The notes: generated by a model from the sequence alone, not told the origin. Shown: positions 8,722-18,186, numbered from the stretch's first letter. The stretch is DNA of 64,000 nt from UBA12202 sp049595035 (GCA_049595035.1 JBMYKD010000001.1:62001-126000), one strand, 5' to 3'. Made by a program: numbers and translations.

Positions 8722-9594
8722 TCATGACCGAATTTCTTGCATCTTTTTGGCAATAGCCCGAAAATCTTTCCATGCTAGTGCTTTTTGTTGGGGCGATCTG
8801 AGCAAATAGGCCGGATGCAGGGTTGGCATCACGGGCAGAAACAGGCCGTCACCAGCATCAAATTCATGCCATTGCCCGCGTAATTTCAAAATGCCCGTAT
8901 CTGTTGATAGCAAAGCCTTGGCCGCCGCACCACCCAGACAGACAAGCAGTTTAGGGGCAACAAGCTGAATATGCCGCCGCAAAATAGGCATGAATTGTGC
9001 GGTTTCCTGTGCCGTAGGGGTTCGGTTACCGGGCGGCCGCCACAAAATGGTATTGGTGACATACACATCTTCCCGCGGCATATGAATAGAAGAAAGCATC
9101 CGGTTAAGCAACTGGCCACTCACCCCGACAAAAGGCTTCCCCTGCCTGTCTTCATCAGCACCCGGTGCCTCACCAATAAACATGATATCTGATAGAGGAT
9201 TGCCATCAGCAAAAACAATTTGCGTAGCTGTTCGCTTAAGCTCCGATCCATCATACATTTCTGCCGCATGACGCAATGCTTCCAGTGTCTGACAAGAAGA
9301 TACATCCAGTTCTGCTGTATGATCAGATGGGGTGGTGGTAGTGGTGATCATTTCATTGGTGGTTGACGCCTGATCTGCTTGAATAACTGCTTTGCCCGTC
9401 ACGACAGAACTAGCCGTTAAGGGGTCAGGGGTATCCATGATCGCTTCATCAGCGCCAATATCAACCTGCCAGCGCAAGGCTTCTAACAGATGCCTTGGAT
9501 CATCTGCTGGTGCATCGACAGGTATTTTCTGATCCATTTCTTGGCGCGAGTCCGGTTGAGATGGCGCAAATGTATTATTTTCTGACGACACCAT
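8722..9594 (-). CDS. Family 4-like uracil-DNA glycosylase lacking cluster cysteines
   Basis: Removes uracil from DNA as the first step of base excision repair. The catalytic core covers about residues 125-290: GEAPGADEDRQGKPFVG (motif A), the WRPPGNRTPT loop and HPAYLLR (motif B). Residues 1-110 are low in complexity and probably disordered, with a Thr run. Classical family 4 enzymes hold a 4Fe-4S cluster through four cysteines; here the first position reads GSELK, the CRPPGNR cysteine is Trp, and the following one is Phe. Only two cysteines exist in the whole protein (SSCQT and LLVCLG). Tryptophan at the second position is, as I recall, common in alphaproteobacteria, but loss of all four is notable. 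Confidence 0.87.
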   Translation of the reverse strand: MVSSENNTFAPSQPDSRQEMDQKIPVDAPADDPRHLLEALRWQVDIGADEAIMDTPDPLTASSVVTGKAVIQADQASTTNEMITTTTTPSDHTAELDVSSCQTLEALRHAAEMYDGSELKRTATQIVFADGNPLSDIMFIGEAPGADEDRQGKPFVGVSGQLLNRMLSSIHMPREDVYVTNTILWRPPGNRTPTAQETAQFMPILRRHIQLVAPKLLVCLGGAAAKALLSTDTGILKLRGQWHEFDAGDGLFLPVMPTLHPAYLLRSPQQKALAWKDFRAIAKKMQEIRS

Positions 9595-9724
9595 ATTATT
9601 TATTTTCCTTTTCTATCCGTTATAAATAGTATGGAGTTATTCAGGAAAAACAATATCCGGTATAAAATAAACATAAATGAAATTCGTGTAGCGAGATATA
9701 AAGAACTAAAGGGATGAGGGTTTG

Positions 9725-11359
9725 ATGGAACGGGAATCAATGGAATTTGATGTGGTAATTGTTGGCGGCGGCCCATCTGGTCTGTCTGCGGCCATTCGCC
9801 TGAAACAACGTGCCGAAGAAGAAGGCCGCGATATCAATGTCTGTCTGATTGAAAAAGGGGCAGAAATTGGCGCGCATATTCTTTCAGGTGCCGTACTGGA
9901 ACCCCGCGCCCTTAATGAATTGATCCCTGATTGGGCGGAAAAAGGGGCTCCACTTGATACGCCGGTCAAAAATGATCGTTTCATGTATCTGACAAAAACA
10001 GGTGCATTCCGCCTGCCAACCCCGCCACAAATGAATAATCATGGCAATTATATCATCAGTCTTGGCAATTTTTGCCGCTGGCTTGGCGAACAAGCCGAAG
10101 CCATGGGTGTTGAAATTTACCCCGGATTTCCGGCCGCTGAAGTTCTTTATGATGATGAAGGCCGGGTTCGGGGTATTGCTACCGGCGATATGGGCCGTGA
10201 TAAAGATGGTGAACCAACAGATGCTTTTGAAGCGGGGATGGAATTGTTGGGCAAACAGACCATTTTTGCCGAAGGCTGTCGCGGACACCTGACAAAAACG
10301 CTTTTTGATCGCTATGATTTACGCGAAGGAAAAGACCCGCAAACCTATGCTATCGGCATCAAGGAATTATGGGATATTGATCCGGCCAAATCCGAACCGG
10401 GTAAAGTCTGGCATTCTGTTGGCTGGCCTGTATCAAGTGATGTTTATGGTGGTTCATTTCTGTATCATTTAAATGGTAATCAGGTTGCTGTTGGTTATGT
10501 GATCGGCCTTGATTATAAAAACCCGCATCTATCACCGTTTGAGGAATTTCAACGCTTTAAAACCCATCCCAAGGTCAGGGATGTGTTTGAAGGTGGCAGA
10601 CGCGTTTCCTATGGGGCGCGGGCCCTGAACGAAGGGGGTTTCCAGTCCATTCCAAAATTGACCTTCCCCGGAGGCTGTCTGGTCGGGTGCACCGCTGGTT
10701 TCTTGAATGTGCCAAAAATCAAGGGCACGCATACATCAATGAAATCCGGTATGCTAGCGGCAGATGCCGTATTTGATGCCATTGCTGATGATGCGGCAGG
10801 AATTGAGCCAGCTAGCTATGGTGAAAAGATCAAAGAATCATGGCTCTGGAAAGAATTACATCGTGTCCGTAATATTCGTCCTGGCTTTAACCGTGGATTG
10901 TGGCTTGGCATGGCATATGCTGGTCTTGACACTTATATCCTTCGTGGACGTGCCCCGTGGACATTCAAGCATCACAGTGATCATGATCAGTTGAAACCAG
11001 CCGCTGAGATGCCTAAAATTGAATATCCCAAGCCTGATGGCGTTGTCAGCTTTGATCGCAATTCATCTGTCTATCTATCTGGTACCAATCATGCCGATGG
11101 CCAGCCGGTTCATCTTCAGTTGAAGGATGCGTCTGTTCCTGTTGAACATAATCTGGCACTTTATGATGCACCGGAACAACGTTATTGTCCGGCAGGTGTT
11201 TATGAAATTGTTCGTGATGATGATGGCAATAACCCCCGATTACAGATCAATGCGCAAAACTGTGTACATTGTAAAACCTGCGATATCAAAGACCCTACCC
11301 AGAATATCACATGGGTAACGCCTGAAGGTGGTGGCGGGCCGGCATATCCAAATATGTAA
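9725..11359 (+). CDS. etfD: Electron transfer flavoprotein-ubiquinone oxidoreductase
   Basis: Inner-membrane-associated FAD and 4Fe-4S enzyme that passes electrons from ETF (fatty acid and amino acid oxidation) to ubiquinone. The FAD-binding GGGPSG is at residues 14-19, and EKGAEIGAHILSGAVLEPR follows. The C-terminal iron-sulfur domain shows YCPAGVYE and NCVHCKTCDIKDP, giving the four cluster cysteines, and ends GGGGPAYPNM, a usual C-terminus. The 544 residues fit the family. I place the start at the ATG at 9725, after GAGGG; a TTG just before it would add one residue. No etfAB genes are in view. Confidence 0.95.
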   Translation: MERESMEFDVVIVGGGPSGLSAAIRLKQRAEEEGRDINVCLIEKGAEIGAHILSGAVLEPRALNELIPDWAEKGAPLDTPVKNDRFMYLTKTGAFRLPTPPQMNNHGNYIISLGNFCRWLGEQAEAMGVEIYPGFPAAEVLYDDEGRVRGIATGDMGRDKDGEPTDAFEAGMELLGKQTIFAEGCRGHLTKTLFDRYDLREGKDPQTYAIGIKELWDIDPAKSEPGKVWHSVGWPVSSDVYGGSFLYHLNGNQVAVGYVIGLDYKNPHLSPFEEFQRFKTHPKVRDVFEGGRRVSYGARALNEGGFQSIPKLTFPGGCLVGCTAGFLNVPKIKGTHTSMKSGMLAADAVFDAIADDAAGIEPASYGEKIKESWLWKELHRVRNIRPGFNRGLWLGMAYAGLDTYILRGRAPWTFKHHSDHDQLKPAAEMPKIEYPKPDGVVSFDRNSSVYLSGTNHADGQPVHLQLKDASVPVEHNLALYDAPEQRYCPAGVYEIVRDDDGNNPRLQINAQNCVHCKTCDIKDPTQNITWVTPEGGGGPAYPNM

Positions 11360-11440
11360 CACGGCATGGTTATAGTTTGGCATAATCCATAAACCTCGCC
11401 ATAATGTCATGATGGATACATACATGATTGATATAGGCGA

Positions 11441-13153
11441 ATGGCTATGATAGCGGAAAAGCTGAGCAGGATAATTATAGCCGGGGCGATGATGCTTTTT
11501 GTGGCAAGTTGTGCGGAAAAACCTGCTCAACAGCTAAATGGGATCGTCACAGCTAAAACATCAGCACAGCATAACTCCTACGCGCATTCGGAATTAGCCG
11601 CTTTCATGGTTGGGCAATATGCCCTGAAAAAAGGTGATCTTGCGGTTGCCGCAGATGCATTTACTATTGCCCTCGCCTATGATCAGAATAATCCCTATCT
11701 GCTTAATCTGGCCTTTCAGACACAATATTATAGCGGTGACATAGAAGCCGCGAGCGATCTGGCGGCGCGTATTGAACGTAGTGATGATTATATTATGCTA
11801 TCTGGTGAACCGGCAGCGGCTCTAGTTGCTATTGAACAGGACTGGCAAGCCTTATACGTTCTGGCAAAACATATGGCCGCAGATGGCCGGTCACATCAAA
11901 CCGGTACCATCATGGCGGCATGGGCACTGGCCGCTCAGGGTCAGGGTGATGCCGGGTTAGTCATGCTTGATACTATTGACCAATTTCAGGATGGCAATGT
12001 ATCACAAACCCGACTAAGCCAGCAGGCATTGATGGCAGAATTTATGGGTCATTCTGACCTTGCTGTGGCATATGCTCTGGATATTCTGGAACAGGATCAT
12101 GTGGATCAGAATATTGTTCTGGACATGGCCGGCATTTTACTTCGTAACGATGAGGCTGAAGAAGGCAAATTATGGATCAATCGGCTGGGGTTACGTTTCC
12201 CCCGCAACAGATTACTCACTGAAATTGAGGCTGGAACATCACCCTTATTAGATTATCCTAGCGTGATCAGTATCATGGCAACCGGTATAGTCACCAGCCA
12301 GATTGATCCCACACAGAATAACTATCAGCCCAATTCACTGGCACGGCTCTATCTAGCGGCCTATCTGGATCAAAAAAATGATTATGCTAAATATCTCATT
12401 GCTGAATCCTATATTGATGCTGATTTGATAGATGATGGGATCGCCATGCTATCGCTTATCCCGGAACATAGCCCCTGGTTTATCGAAGCCAGAATGAGCA
12501 TGGTCACTGCCCTTAGATCAGAAGAAAGTAATAAGGCACTTGCCCTGAAAATTGTAAATGATTTGCTTGATGATTATCCTGACAATTCGCTTGTCTGGGC
12601 AGAAAAGGGTTTAACCGCACAGCGCAATTTCCGCCATGCTGAAGCAGAAAAAGCATTTATGAAAGCCATGGAATTAGGACTGGATCATGGCCGGATTCAT
12701 TACTATCTGGCCATAACACAGGCTGATCAGGGGAAAAATGATATGGCGGAATCATCTTTTCGCCGATCTATCGAACTCGCGCCATTTAATGCTTATAGCC
12801 TCAATTATTTTGGTTACTGGCTTATCGAACAGAACCGTCATCTTGAAGAAGCAAAAGCGTTTATTCAAAAGGCTGTTGATAAACAGCCTGAAAATGGTGC
12901 TTTTGTAGACTCGCTGGGCTGGGTCTATTATAAATTAGGCGATTATGATAATGCCCTGATTTTTATGGAACGTGCCGCCATGCTTATCCCCGATGATCCG
13001 GTGATTACGGATCATCTAGGCGATGTTTACAAGGCACTTGATCGACCCGTTGAAGCCTTGCATGAATGGCAGCGGGCACTGGTATTTTCACCTGATGAGA
13101 CACTTAAAGCAGAAATCCAGACAAAAATTGCCCGGATGCTAGCAGATGAATAA
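11441..13153 (+). CDS. TPR-repeat lipoprotein
   Basis: The protein has a lipoprotein signal peptide with lipobox VASC (the cysteine is residue 25), so it should be anchored in a membrane facing the periplasm. Tetratricopeptide repeats fill most of the chain; the clearest are in the last 200 residues, with AEKAFMKAMELG, AESSFRRSIELAPFNAYSLNYFGYWL, and GDYDNALIFMERAAMLIPDDPVITDHLGDVY. Proteins like this are commonly encoded next to ispE in alphaproteobacteria. The stop overlaps the ispE start by eight bases, indicating translational coupling. The exact role is unknown; a scaffolding function at the envelope is an inference from the repeats. Confidence 0.82.
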   Translation: MAMIAEKLSRIIIAGAMMLFVASCAEKPAQQLNGIVTAKTSAQHNSYAHSELAAFMVGQYALKKGDLAVAADAFTIALAYDQNNPYLLNLAFQTQYYSGDIEAASDLAARIERSDDYIMLSGEPAAALVAIEQDWQALYVLAKHMAADGRSHQTGTIMAAWALAAQGQGDAGLVMLDTIDQFQDGNVSQTRLSQQALMAEFMGHSDLAVAYALDILEQDHVDQNIVLDMAGILLRNDEAEEGKLWINRLGLRFPRNRLLTEIEAGTSPLLDYPSVISIMATGIVTSQIDPTQNNYQPNSLARLYLAAYLDQKNDYAKYLIAESYIDADLIDDGIAMLSLIPEHSPWFIEARMSMVTALRSEESNKALALKIVNDLLDDYPDNSLVWAEKGLTAQRNFRHAEAEKAFMKAMELGLDHGRIHYYLAITQADQGKNDMAESSFRRSIELAPFNAYSLNYFGYWLIEQNRHLEEAKAFIQKAVDKQPENGAFVDSLGWVYYKLGDYDNALIFMERAAMLIPDDPVITDHLGDVYKALDRPVEALHEWQRALVFSPDETLKAEIQTKIARMLADE

Positions 13154-14054
13154 ATCAGTTACGTTACGCGCACCTGCCAAAATTAATCTGAATCTGAATA
13201 TAACCGGCCGCCGCGATGACGGCTATCATCTGCTTGATTCGGTAGTCATATTCGCAGATTTGACCGACAATATAACAATATCAATAGCTGATCTGGACAT
13301 GATCCGTTTGACAGGCATAATGGCAACGGAACTGAATAATACAGATACAACTCTGCATCAGGCACGGGATATCTTTCGAAAAAAAACAGGCTGGGAACAG
13401 GCTGTTATGATTGATTTGGAAAAGCGTATTCCTGTCGCCGCTGGTCTGGGGGGTGGGTCTGCTGATGCGGCGGCGATATTACGCGGTATGGCCATGCTGT
13501 CGGGGATAACCGTTGATGAAGATGTGATGATGGAAATGGCCCTGCATATTGGCGCTGATGTTCCGGCATTGATGCTGAGCTGGCAGACTAGTGCCTTACG
13601 GATGCAGGGCATTGGTGAGGTTTTAACGCCTCTGGATTTTCCCCATCAGCCGGGCATTTTGCTTGTAAATCCGGGTGTTACCCTATCCACGGCAGCGGTA
13701 TTTCATGCCATGCATATGACCAGCGACACCGCCTCTATTCCGACTGTCCCGCATATCAGTGATGCCTCTCTGACAAATATGGATCTGGCCTTACAGATGA
13801 AGCACGGTAATGATATGACGCCGGCGGCCATATCGCTTGCTCCCGCGATTAACAGGATATTGGCTGCCGTTCATCAATGTGTTGATCAATATGGTGGTTA
13901 TGGTGTAGCAATGAGTGGGTCTGGCGCAACATGCTTTGCCCTTTTCCCCGGTATCAATGACGCCGAACAAGCCAGAATGGCTTTTTCATCGATCATGCCA
14001 GATGATCAGATCTGGTGCTGGGCAGGCGGGGTAATGAAACCCGATTTACCCTAA
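13146..14054 (+). CDS. ispE: 4-diphosphocytidyl-2-C-methyl-D-erythritol kinase
   Basis: GHMP-family kinase of the non-mevalonate (MEP) isoprenoid pathway that phosphorylates CDP-methylerythritol. The start APAKINLNLNITGRRDDGYHLLDS is the conserved substrate-binding N-terminus, the ATP loop PVAAGLGGGSADAAA lies near residues 96-110, and MSGSGATCFALF is the third motif. The length of 302 residues is normal. It overlaps the upstream TPR lipoprotein gene and is followed by the tRNA-Gln gene, which has its own promoter. Confidence 0.95.
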   Translation: MNKSVTLRAPAKINLNLNITGRRDDGYHLLDSVVIFADLTDNITISIADLDMIRLTGIMATELNNTDTTLHQARDIFRKKTGWEQAVMIDLEKRIPVAAGLGGGSADAAAILRGMAMLSGITVDEDVMMEMALHIGADVPALMLSWQTSALRMQGIGEVLTPLDFPHQPGILLVNPGVTLSTAAVFHAMHMTSDTASIPTVPHISDASLTNMDLALQMKHGNDMTPAAISLAPAINRILAAVHQCVDQYGGYGVAMSGSGATCFALFPGINDAEQARMAFSSIMPDDQIWCWAGGVMKPDLP

Positions 14055-14099
14055 ATAAGTTTTTTTGAATATGAGCTAAGTTTTTCGTAAAAAACAATC

Positions 14100-14128
14100 T
14101 TGATATCATGTGATGTTATCGCTATGTT
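14100..14128 (+). promoter_or_regulatory. Sigma-70-type promoter for tRNA-Gln
   Basis: TTGATA (14100-14105), a 17-base spacer, and TATGTT (14123-14128) make a good housekeeping promoter. It ends 27 bases before the 5' end of the tRNA, leaving room for a short leader. Confidence 0.55.
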
Positions 14129-14155
14129 GCGTGAATATTTGCCGTTGATTTATTT

Positions 14156-14230
14156 TGGGGCGTGGCCAAGCGGTAAGGCATCGGTTTTTGGTACCGTGTA
14201 TCGTAGGTTCGAATCCTACCGCCCCAGCCA
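14156..14230 (+). tRNA. tRNA-Gln (anticodon TTG)
   Basis: The 7-bp acceptor stem pairs TGGGGCG with CGCCCCA, followed by discriminator G and an encoded CCA. The D-arm shows GCCAAGCGGTAAGGC, the anticodon loop is TTTTGGT giving TTG, and the T-arm carries GGTTCGAATCC. The anticodon stem has a T-T apposition at its outermost pair. The U1 start and overall sequence are those of bacterial glutamine tRNAs. No clear terminator follows; there is only a pyrimidine-rich stretch after 14235. Confidence 0.96.
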
Positions 14231-14301
14231 AATCATGTTTTTCTTCTTCTCATTTATGCAAATGGACTGATGTGTTAGATATTTACATTCTGGCATGATA
14301 A

Positions 14302-14976
14302 TCAGGCCAGCATATAACCGCCGCCGTATGTAATTAAAAAATCCATTTCATCAACATAACGGATTTTTTGACGCAAGCGGTAAATATGGGTTTCCAGCGT
14401 ATGCGTTGTCACACCGTCGCCATAACCCCATACTTCTTCAAGCAAGGCTTTTTTGTTGACCACCTTATCCCTGTTTTGATGCAGATGCTTGATAATTGCC
14501 GCCTCTTTTTCGGTCAGATTAATCACGGCTCCGGTGGCAATATGCATCATGGTTTTGCGGCTATTGGAAAATTGAAATGCGCCGATAGTAATTCTGGCAT
14601 CTTCCCGCGCCTGATGCTGCGCCAGATGCGTTTTCATCCGTGCGATTAGTTCACCCATGCGAACCGGTTTGGCAATATAATCATTTGCTCCGGCTTCTAG
14701 CCCGTCGATAGTATCCATTTCGCTGGATTGTGCCGTCAGCATCAACACCGGAATAGTATAGCCCATATCACGCATCCAGCGACAAAAATCACGGCCATCT
14801 CCATCACCCAGCGTGACATCAAGAATGACCAGATCAGGGTCTATATCAGCAAGCTTTGCTTTCGCTTCAGCCAGTGATGATGCTCCTTCGATATCGTAAC
14901 CCCCTTCCTGTTCAATCTGAATAATGATTGTTTCCAGAAGATGCGGGTCATCATCAACAGCAAAAATTTTAATCAC
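14302..14976 (-). CDS. Orphan OmpR/PhoB-family response regulator
   Basis: Two-component response regulator. The receiver domain (about 1-120) has the acidic pair in VDDDP, the phosphoacceptor Asp53 in LVILDVTLGDGDG, and the conserved lysine in YIAKPVRMGEL. The DNA-binding winged helix (about 130-224) has LTEKEAAIIKHL, VNKKALLEEVWGYG and VTTHTLETHIYRLRQKI. No histidine kinase gene lies nearby, so its partner is elsewhere or it acts by another route. It is divergent from ribA with a 128-bp shared gap. The target genes cannot be told from the sequence. Confidence 0.9.
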   Translation of the reverse strand: MIKIFAVDDDPHLLETIIIQIEQEGGYDIEGASSLAEAKAKLADIDPDLVILDVTLGDGDGRDFCRWMRDMGYTIPVLMLTAQSSEMDTIDGLEAGANDYIAKPVRMGELIARMKTHLAQHQAREDARITIGAFQFSNSRKTMMHIATGAVINLTEKEAAIIKHLHQNRDKVVNKKALLEEVWGYGDGVTTHTLETHIYRLRQKIRYVDEMDFLITYGGGYMLA

Positions 14977-15104
14977 AACAATCGCTACCTATATGGAAAG
15001 TCTTTTGAAAATACTTTCTTTATTACATAATTTAATGATAATGATTTGACCAGACAAAATCCTTTTTATCAATAGAATGATTTGCAGCGTAAGGAAATAG
15101 TATC

Positions 15105-16217
15105 ATGGTCATATCGGCCAGACATCAGGCGGTTCAACGCGCCATTTCAGATCTTCGACGTGGTGGTGCGGTGCTTATCCGGAACGGCGATAATGGTGCT
15201 TATCTGATCCGTGCAGCTGAACAGATAGACAGTGATACTATCACCAATATGGCACAATTGAGCCGATCTGCCCCCTATCTGCTGATTAGCACTAATCGTG
15301 CTAAAGCTATCGGGCTTCAACCACGCGACGATGCAGCAGCCTGTTCTATCGCCTTATCTGACAAACAGGATAGTGGTCTGGTGCGTGGGCTGATTGGTGA
15401 CATTCCCCTTCAGGCAGATATCAGTCATCTATCCATTCTGGGGGAAAAATCATCCAGCACAGCTGAAACAATTCTTATTCTGATGCGGGTCGCACGATTA
15501 CTGCCAGCGGCGATTTGCACACATTTTCCCGGTTCTGACCATGCGGCATTGCGACTTTGGGCAGATGAACATGGTGTCCTGATTATCCAAGACAGCGATG
15601 TCCGCCGGTTTGAAACCATTTCTGCCAGCTTACTGAAAGAAGTCGTAAGGGCACGGCTACCCCTTGCTGATGCAGAAGATGCCCAGATTGCCATTTTTCG
15701 CCCCGGCGATGGCGGCACCGAACATTTTGCTATCATTATCAGCAATGGTGACACCATGGATTCCCCGCCTGTGCGGATACATTCACAATGCATTACCGGT
15801 GATATTCTGGGTAGTCTGAAATGTGATTGTGGGGACCAGTTACGTCAGGCGATCAGGCAAATGGCGGAAATGGGCGGCGGTGTGCTGATCTATCTGGCAC
15901 AGGAAGGGCGGGATATCGGGCTCGTCAACAAATTGAAAGCTTACGCCTTGCAGGATACGGGCATTGATACGGTTGATGCCAATCACCATCTTGGCTTCGA
16001 AACCGATCACCGATTTTTTCTGCCTGCCGCTGAAATGCTGCGCCAGATGGGTGTGAAGGACATTCAGCTGATGACAAATAATCCTGATAAAATCAGCCAG
16101 ATTGAAGCATGTGGTATCACCGTCAGCACTCGGCTACCGCTTATCACACCGGACAACCCGCATAATGCCGATTATCTGGCAACCAAGGCAAAGCGAACCG
16201 GCCATATGTTTGATTAG
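15105..16217 (+). CDS. ribA: GTP cyclohydrolase II with degenerate DHBP-synthase-like N-terminus
   Basis: First committed enzyme of riboflavin synthesis, converting GTP to the diaminopyrimidine intermediate. The catalytic domain is residues ~200-370: zinc-binding cysteines in HSQCITGDILGSLKCDCGDQL, then YLAQEGRDIGL and LMTNNPDKI. Residues 1-190 align in style with the DHBP synthase (RibB) half of RibBA proteins (RGGAVLI, AAEQ) but lack the acidic metal-binding motif and so are probably not catalytic. This arrangement is, as I recall, found in other alphaproteobacteria. No FMN riboswitch is visible upstream. No other rib genes are close. Confidence 0.9.
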   Translation: MVISARHQAVQRAISDLRRGGAVLIRNGDNGAYLIRAAEQIDSDTITNMAQLSRSAPYLLISTNRAKAIGLQPRDDAAACSIALSDKQDSGLVRGLIGDIPLQADISHLSILGEKSSSTAETILILMRVARLLPAAICTHFPGSDHAALRLWADEHGVLIIQDSDVRRFETISASLLKEVVRARLPLADAEDAQIAIFRPGDGGTEHFAIIISNGDTMDSPPVRIHSQCITGDILGSLKCDCGDQLRQAIRQMAEMGGGVLIYLAQEGRDIGLVNKLKAYALQDTGIDTVDANHHLGFETDHRFFLPAAEMLRQMGVKDIQLMTNNPDKISQIEACGITVSTRLPLITPDNPHNADYLATKAKRTGHMFD

Positions 16218-16236
16218 CCCTGTTTTTATAGCGGCT

Positions 16237-16926
16237 TTATTGGTGCGGTAACCTTGCTCCGAATATGGCCGACCCGACCCGAACCGATGTAGCACCAAAT
16301 TTAATGGCTTGCAGATAATCACCACTCATCCCCATGGACAGCTCGGATAATCCGCATGTTTTTGCTAGTTTGGCAAGCAAGGCGAAATGCATGGCCGGTT
16401 CTTCATCTGCTGGCGGAATGCACATCAGACCAGTGATATTTAGCCCGTGATGCGACTGGCAATGGCGAACAAATGCAACAGTTTCCTGGGGGGAAATCCC
16501 TGATTTTTGTTCTTCTTCGCCGGTATTAACCTGCACCAGACAGGGCAGATGACGATCCTGTTTTGCCATTTCCTTTGCTAGCGCGGCGGCCAGTTTTTCC
16601 CTATCCACCACCTCGATCACATCAAAAAGGGCCACGGCTTCCGCCACTTTATTCGTTTGCAAAGGACCTATTAAATGCAACGTCAGATCAGGATAATCGG
16701 CACGGCGATGCCCCCAGCGGCTTATGGCCTCCTGCACACGGTTTTCTCCAAAGACGCGCTGGCCAGCATCAAGCGCCGCATCAATTTTCTCATCTGGCTG
16801 CTGTTTTGATACCGCTACTAGTGTGACATCATCCTCATCACTAACGTTGGGTTTACCATTAGTAATTGCATCTCTAACAATAGAAAGAGCGTTTGATATT
16901 GAAGATAATGACATGATAGAATCCAT
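16237..16926 (-). CDS. YggS-family pyridoxal phosphate homeostasis protein
   Basis: Single-domain PLP-binding protein (PLPBP family) that buffers pyridoxal phosphate in the cytoplasm and has no known enzymatic reaction. The lysine that binds PLP is in VAVSKQQPDEKI; FGENRVQEA, HLIGPLQTNK, VQVNTGEEEQKSGI and LSMGMSGDYLQAI are the family motifs in order, ending GATSVRVGSAIFG. The start is either the ATG at 16926 or the one four codons later; both give a normal length near 229. Convergent with ribA. It is the last gene of normal composition before the AT-rich patch. Confidence 0.93.
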   Translation of the reverse strand: MDSIMSLSSISNALSIVRDAITNGKPNVSDEDDVTLVAVSKQQPDEKIDAALDAGQRVFGENRVQEAISRWGHRRADYPDLTLHLIGPLQTNKVAEAVALFDVIEVVDREKLAAALAKEMAKQDRHLPCLVQVNTGEEEQKSGISPQETVAFVRHCQSHHGLNITGLMCIPPADEEPAMHFALLAKLAKTCGLSELSMGMSGDYLQAIKFGATSVRVGSAIFGARLPHQ

Positions 16927-17047
16927 TTATAAATTATTATCTAATCAATAATTGATAAAATACCGCTATAATAACTAAACTACTACTTTTATTGATAAGA
17001 AAAGTTTATTTTGTTAAATTAGATGAATACAGTTATGAGAATTTAGT

Positions 17048-18184
17048 ATGCAAATTAATTTTCCTCCTGATTTTTTCACGTCGGTTTTAGGTGACACATG
17101 GTTACACCAAGAGCAAGCTGTCAAAAACATTAGTGATCTTATTAATTATGAAGATATGTCATCTATGTTGAATATGTGGTCTGTGTGGACGCCTGATAAA
17201 ATTTTTTTAATGGATCAAACAAATGAAGTTCCTTCAAATGAATATTTTGATCCCCATCCCTCAGGTAGTTTTGCAACATTAAATACTAAAAAACTTTTGA
17301 GTTTTATAAACTCGGGTTGTTCCGTTGTTTTAAATGACGTTACATATCTCAATTCTAAAATTAGATCAGTTGCTTCATTTTTAGAAAAAAAGACTGGTGC
17401 CCAAGTACAAGCTAATATTTATTTTTCCATGGGAAACAATAAAGCTTTTGGGCCACATTTTGATACACATGATGTTCTCGCTATCCATTGCCAGGGATCA
17501 AAGGACTGGAATATATATAAAAAAAGAGAAGAACATCCCATCAACTCTCCTCAATTTAAATTATCTAAAGAGGAAAACAAACGCCGCGCCGGTGAACTTG
17601 AGAAATTAGTGACTCTTAACCCGGGAGATTTTCTCTATTTACCAAGAGGGCATTATCATGATGCTCTTGCCGCAACAAATGGTGCTATTCATATTGCCTT
17701 TGGACTGACGAAAATTAAGCCGATTGATCTCCTTAATGCAGCATGGTCAAAATTAATGACCTATGGCTATACAAGATCAGACCTTGGCCGACTCGATAAT
17801 AAAAAAGACGTCAAAGAGGTATTTAGCAATTTGTCTAATTATTTTGAACAGATGGCAAATGATGATCAATTTATTGATTCAATCATTCAATGGGCTAGTT
17901 TTTGGACATCAGATCATTATCAAGCAGATATTACATCACTTTTACATCAACCTAAATCGTATAAGGTATCTAAATCAGTTAAAATTACAAATATCAATAA
18001 TGTTCCCCACATTACTGATGGGAAAAATGCCGTTAAAATTCCCGATGAATTTGTAAAACCAACAAATTTTATATTGAGTAAAAATTTTGTTACGCAAGAA
18101 GAGCTTGAGGAAAAAATGGATATCAATTCTGCCATGGCGAAAGATCTTCTAGAAAAGCTTCAAAATATGAAAATTATTTCCTGA
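17048..18184 (+). CDS. Cupin/JmjC-type 2-oxoglutarate oxygenase (ribosomal-oxygenase-like)
   Basis: Likely Fe(II)/2-oxoglutarate-dependent protein hydroxylase of the cupin_4 (YcfD/NO66-like) group. The iron triad fits HFDTHD (His and Asp of HxD, near residue 139) and the later histidine in LPRGHYHDA, on a double-stranded beta-helix. The C-terminal ~130 residues are helical and probably include a winged-helix-like part (EELEEKMDINSAMAKDLLEKL). Composition is much more AT-rich than the flanking genes; a hand count of 17041-17100 gives 20 G or C in 60. It converges on the sulfotransferase gene with two bases between stop codons. The substrate is unknown; ribosomal protein is the family default. 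Confidence 0.72.
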   Translation: MQINFPPDFFTSVLGDTWLHQEQAVKNISDLINYEDMSSMLNMWSVWTPDKIFLMDQTNEVPSNEYFDPHPSGSFATLNTKKLLSFINSGCSVVLNDVTYLNSKIRSVASFLEKKTGAQVQANIYFSMGNNKAFGPHFDTHDVLAIHCQGSKDWNIYKKREEHPINSPQFKLSKEENKRRAGELEKLVTLNPGDFLYLPRGHYHDALAATNGAIHIAFGLTKIKPIDLLNAAWSKLMTYGYTRSDLGRLDNKKDVKEVFSNLSNYFEQMANDDQFIDSIIQWASFWTSDHYQADITSLLHQPKSYKVSKSVKITNINNVPHITDGKNAVKIPDEFVKPTNFILSKNFVTQEELEEKMDINSAMAKDLLEKLQNMKIIS

Positions 18185-18186
18185 AA

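Noticed and set aside
14231..14301. Terminator after tRNA-Gln
   Set aside because: There is a pyrimidine-rich stretch but no stable hairpin before it.
15031..15049. Fur-box-like TTTAATGATAATGATTTGA between the response regulator and ribA
   Set aside because: About 13 of 19 positions match, but the gap is AT-rich and there is no iron-related gene beside it.
14977..15104. FMN riboswitch before ribA
   Set aside because: The 128-bp gap shows none of the conserved FMN-element sequence and is too AT-rich.
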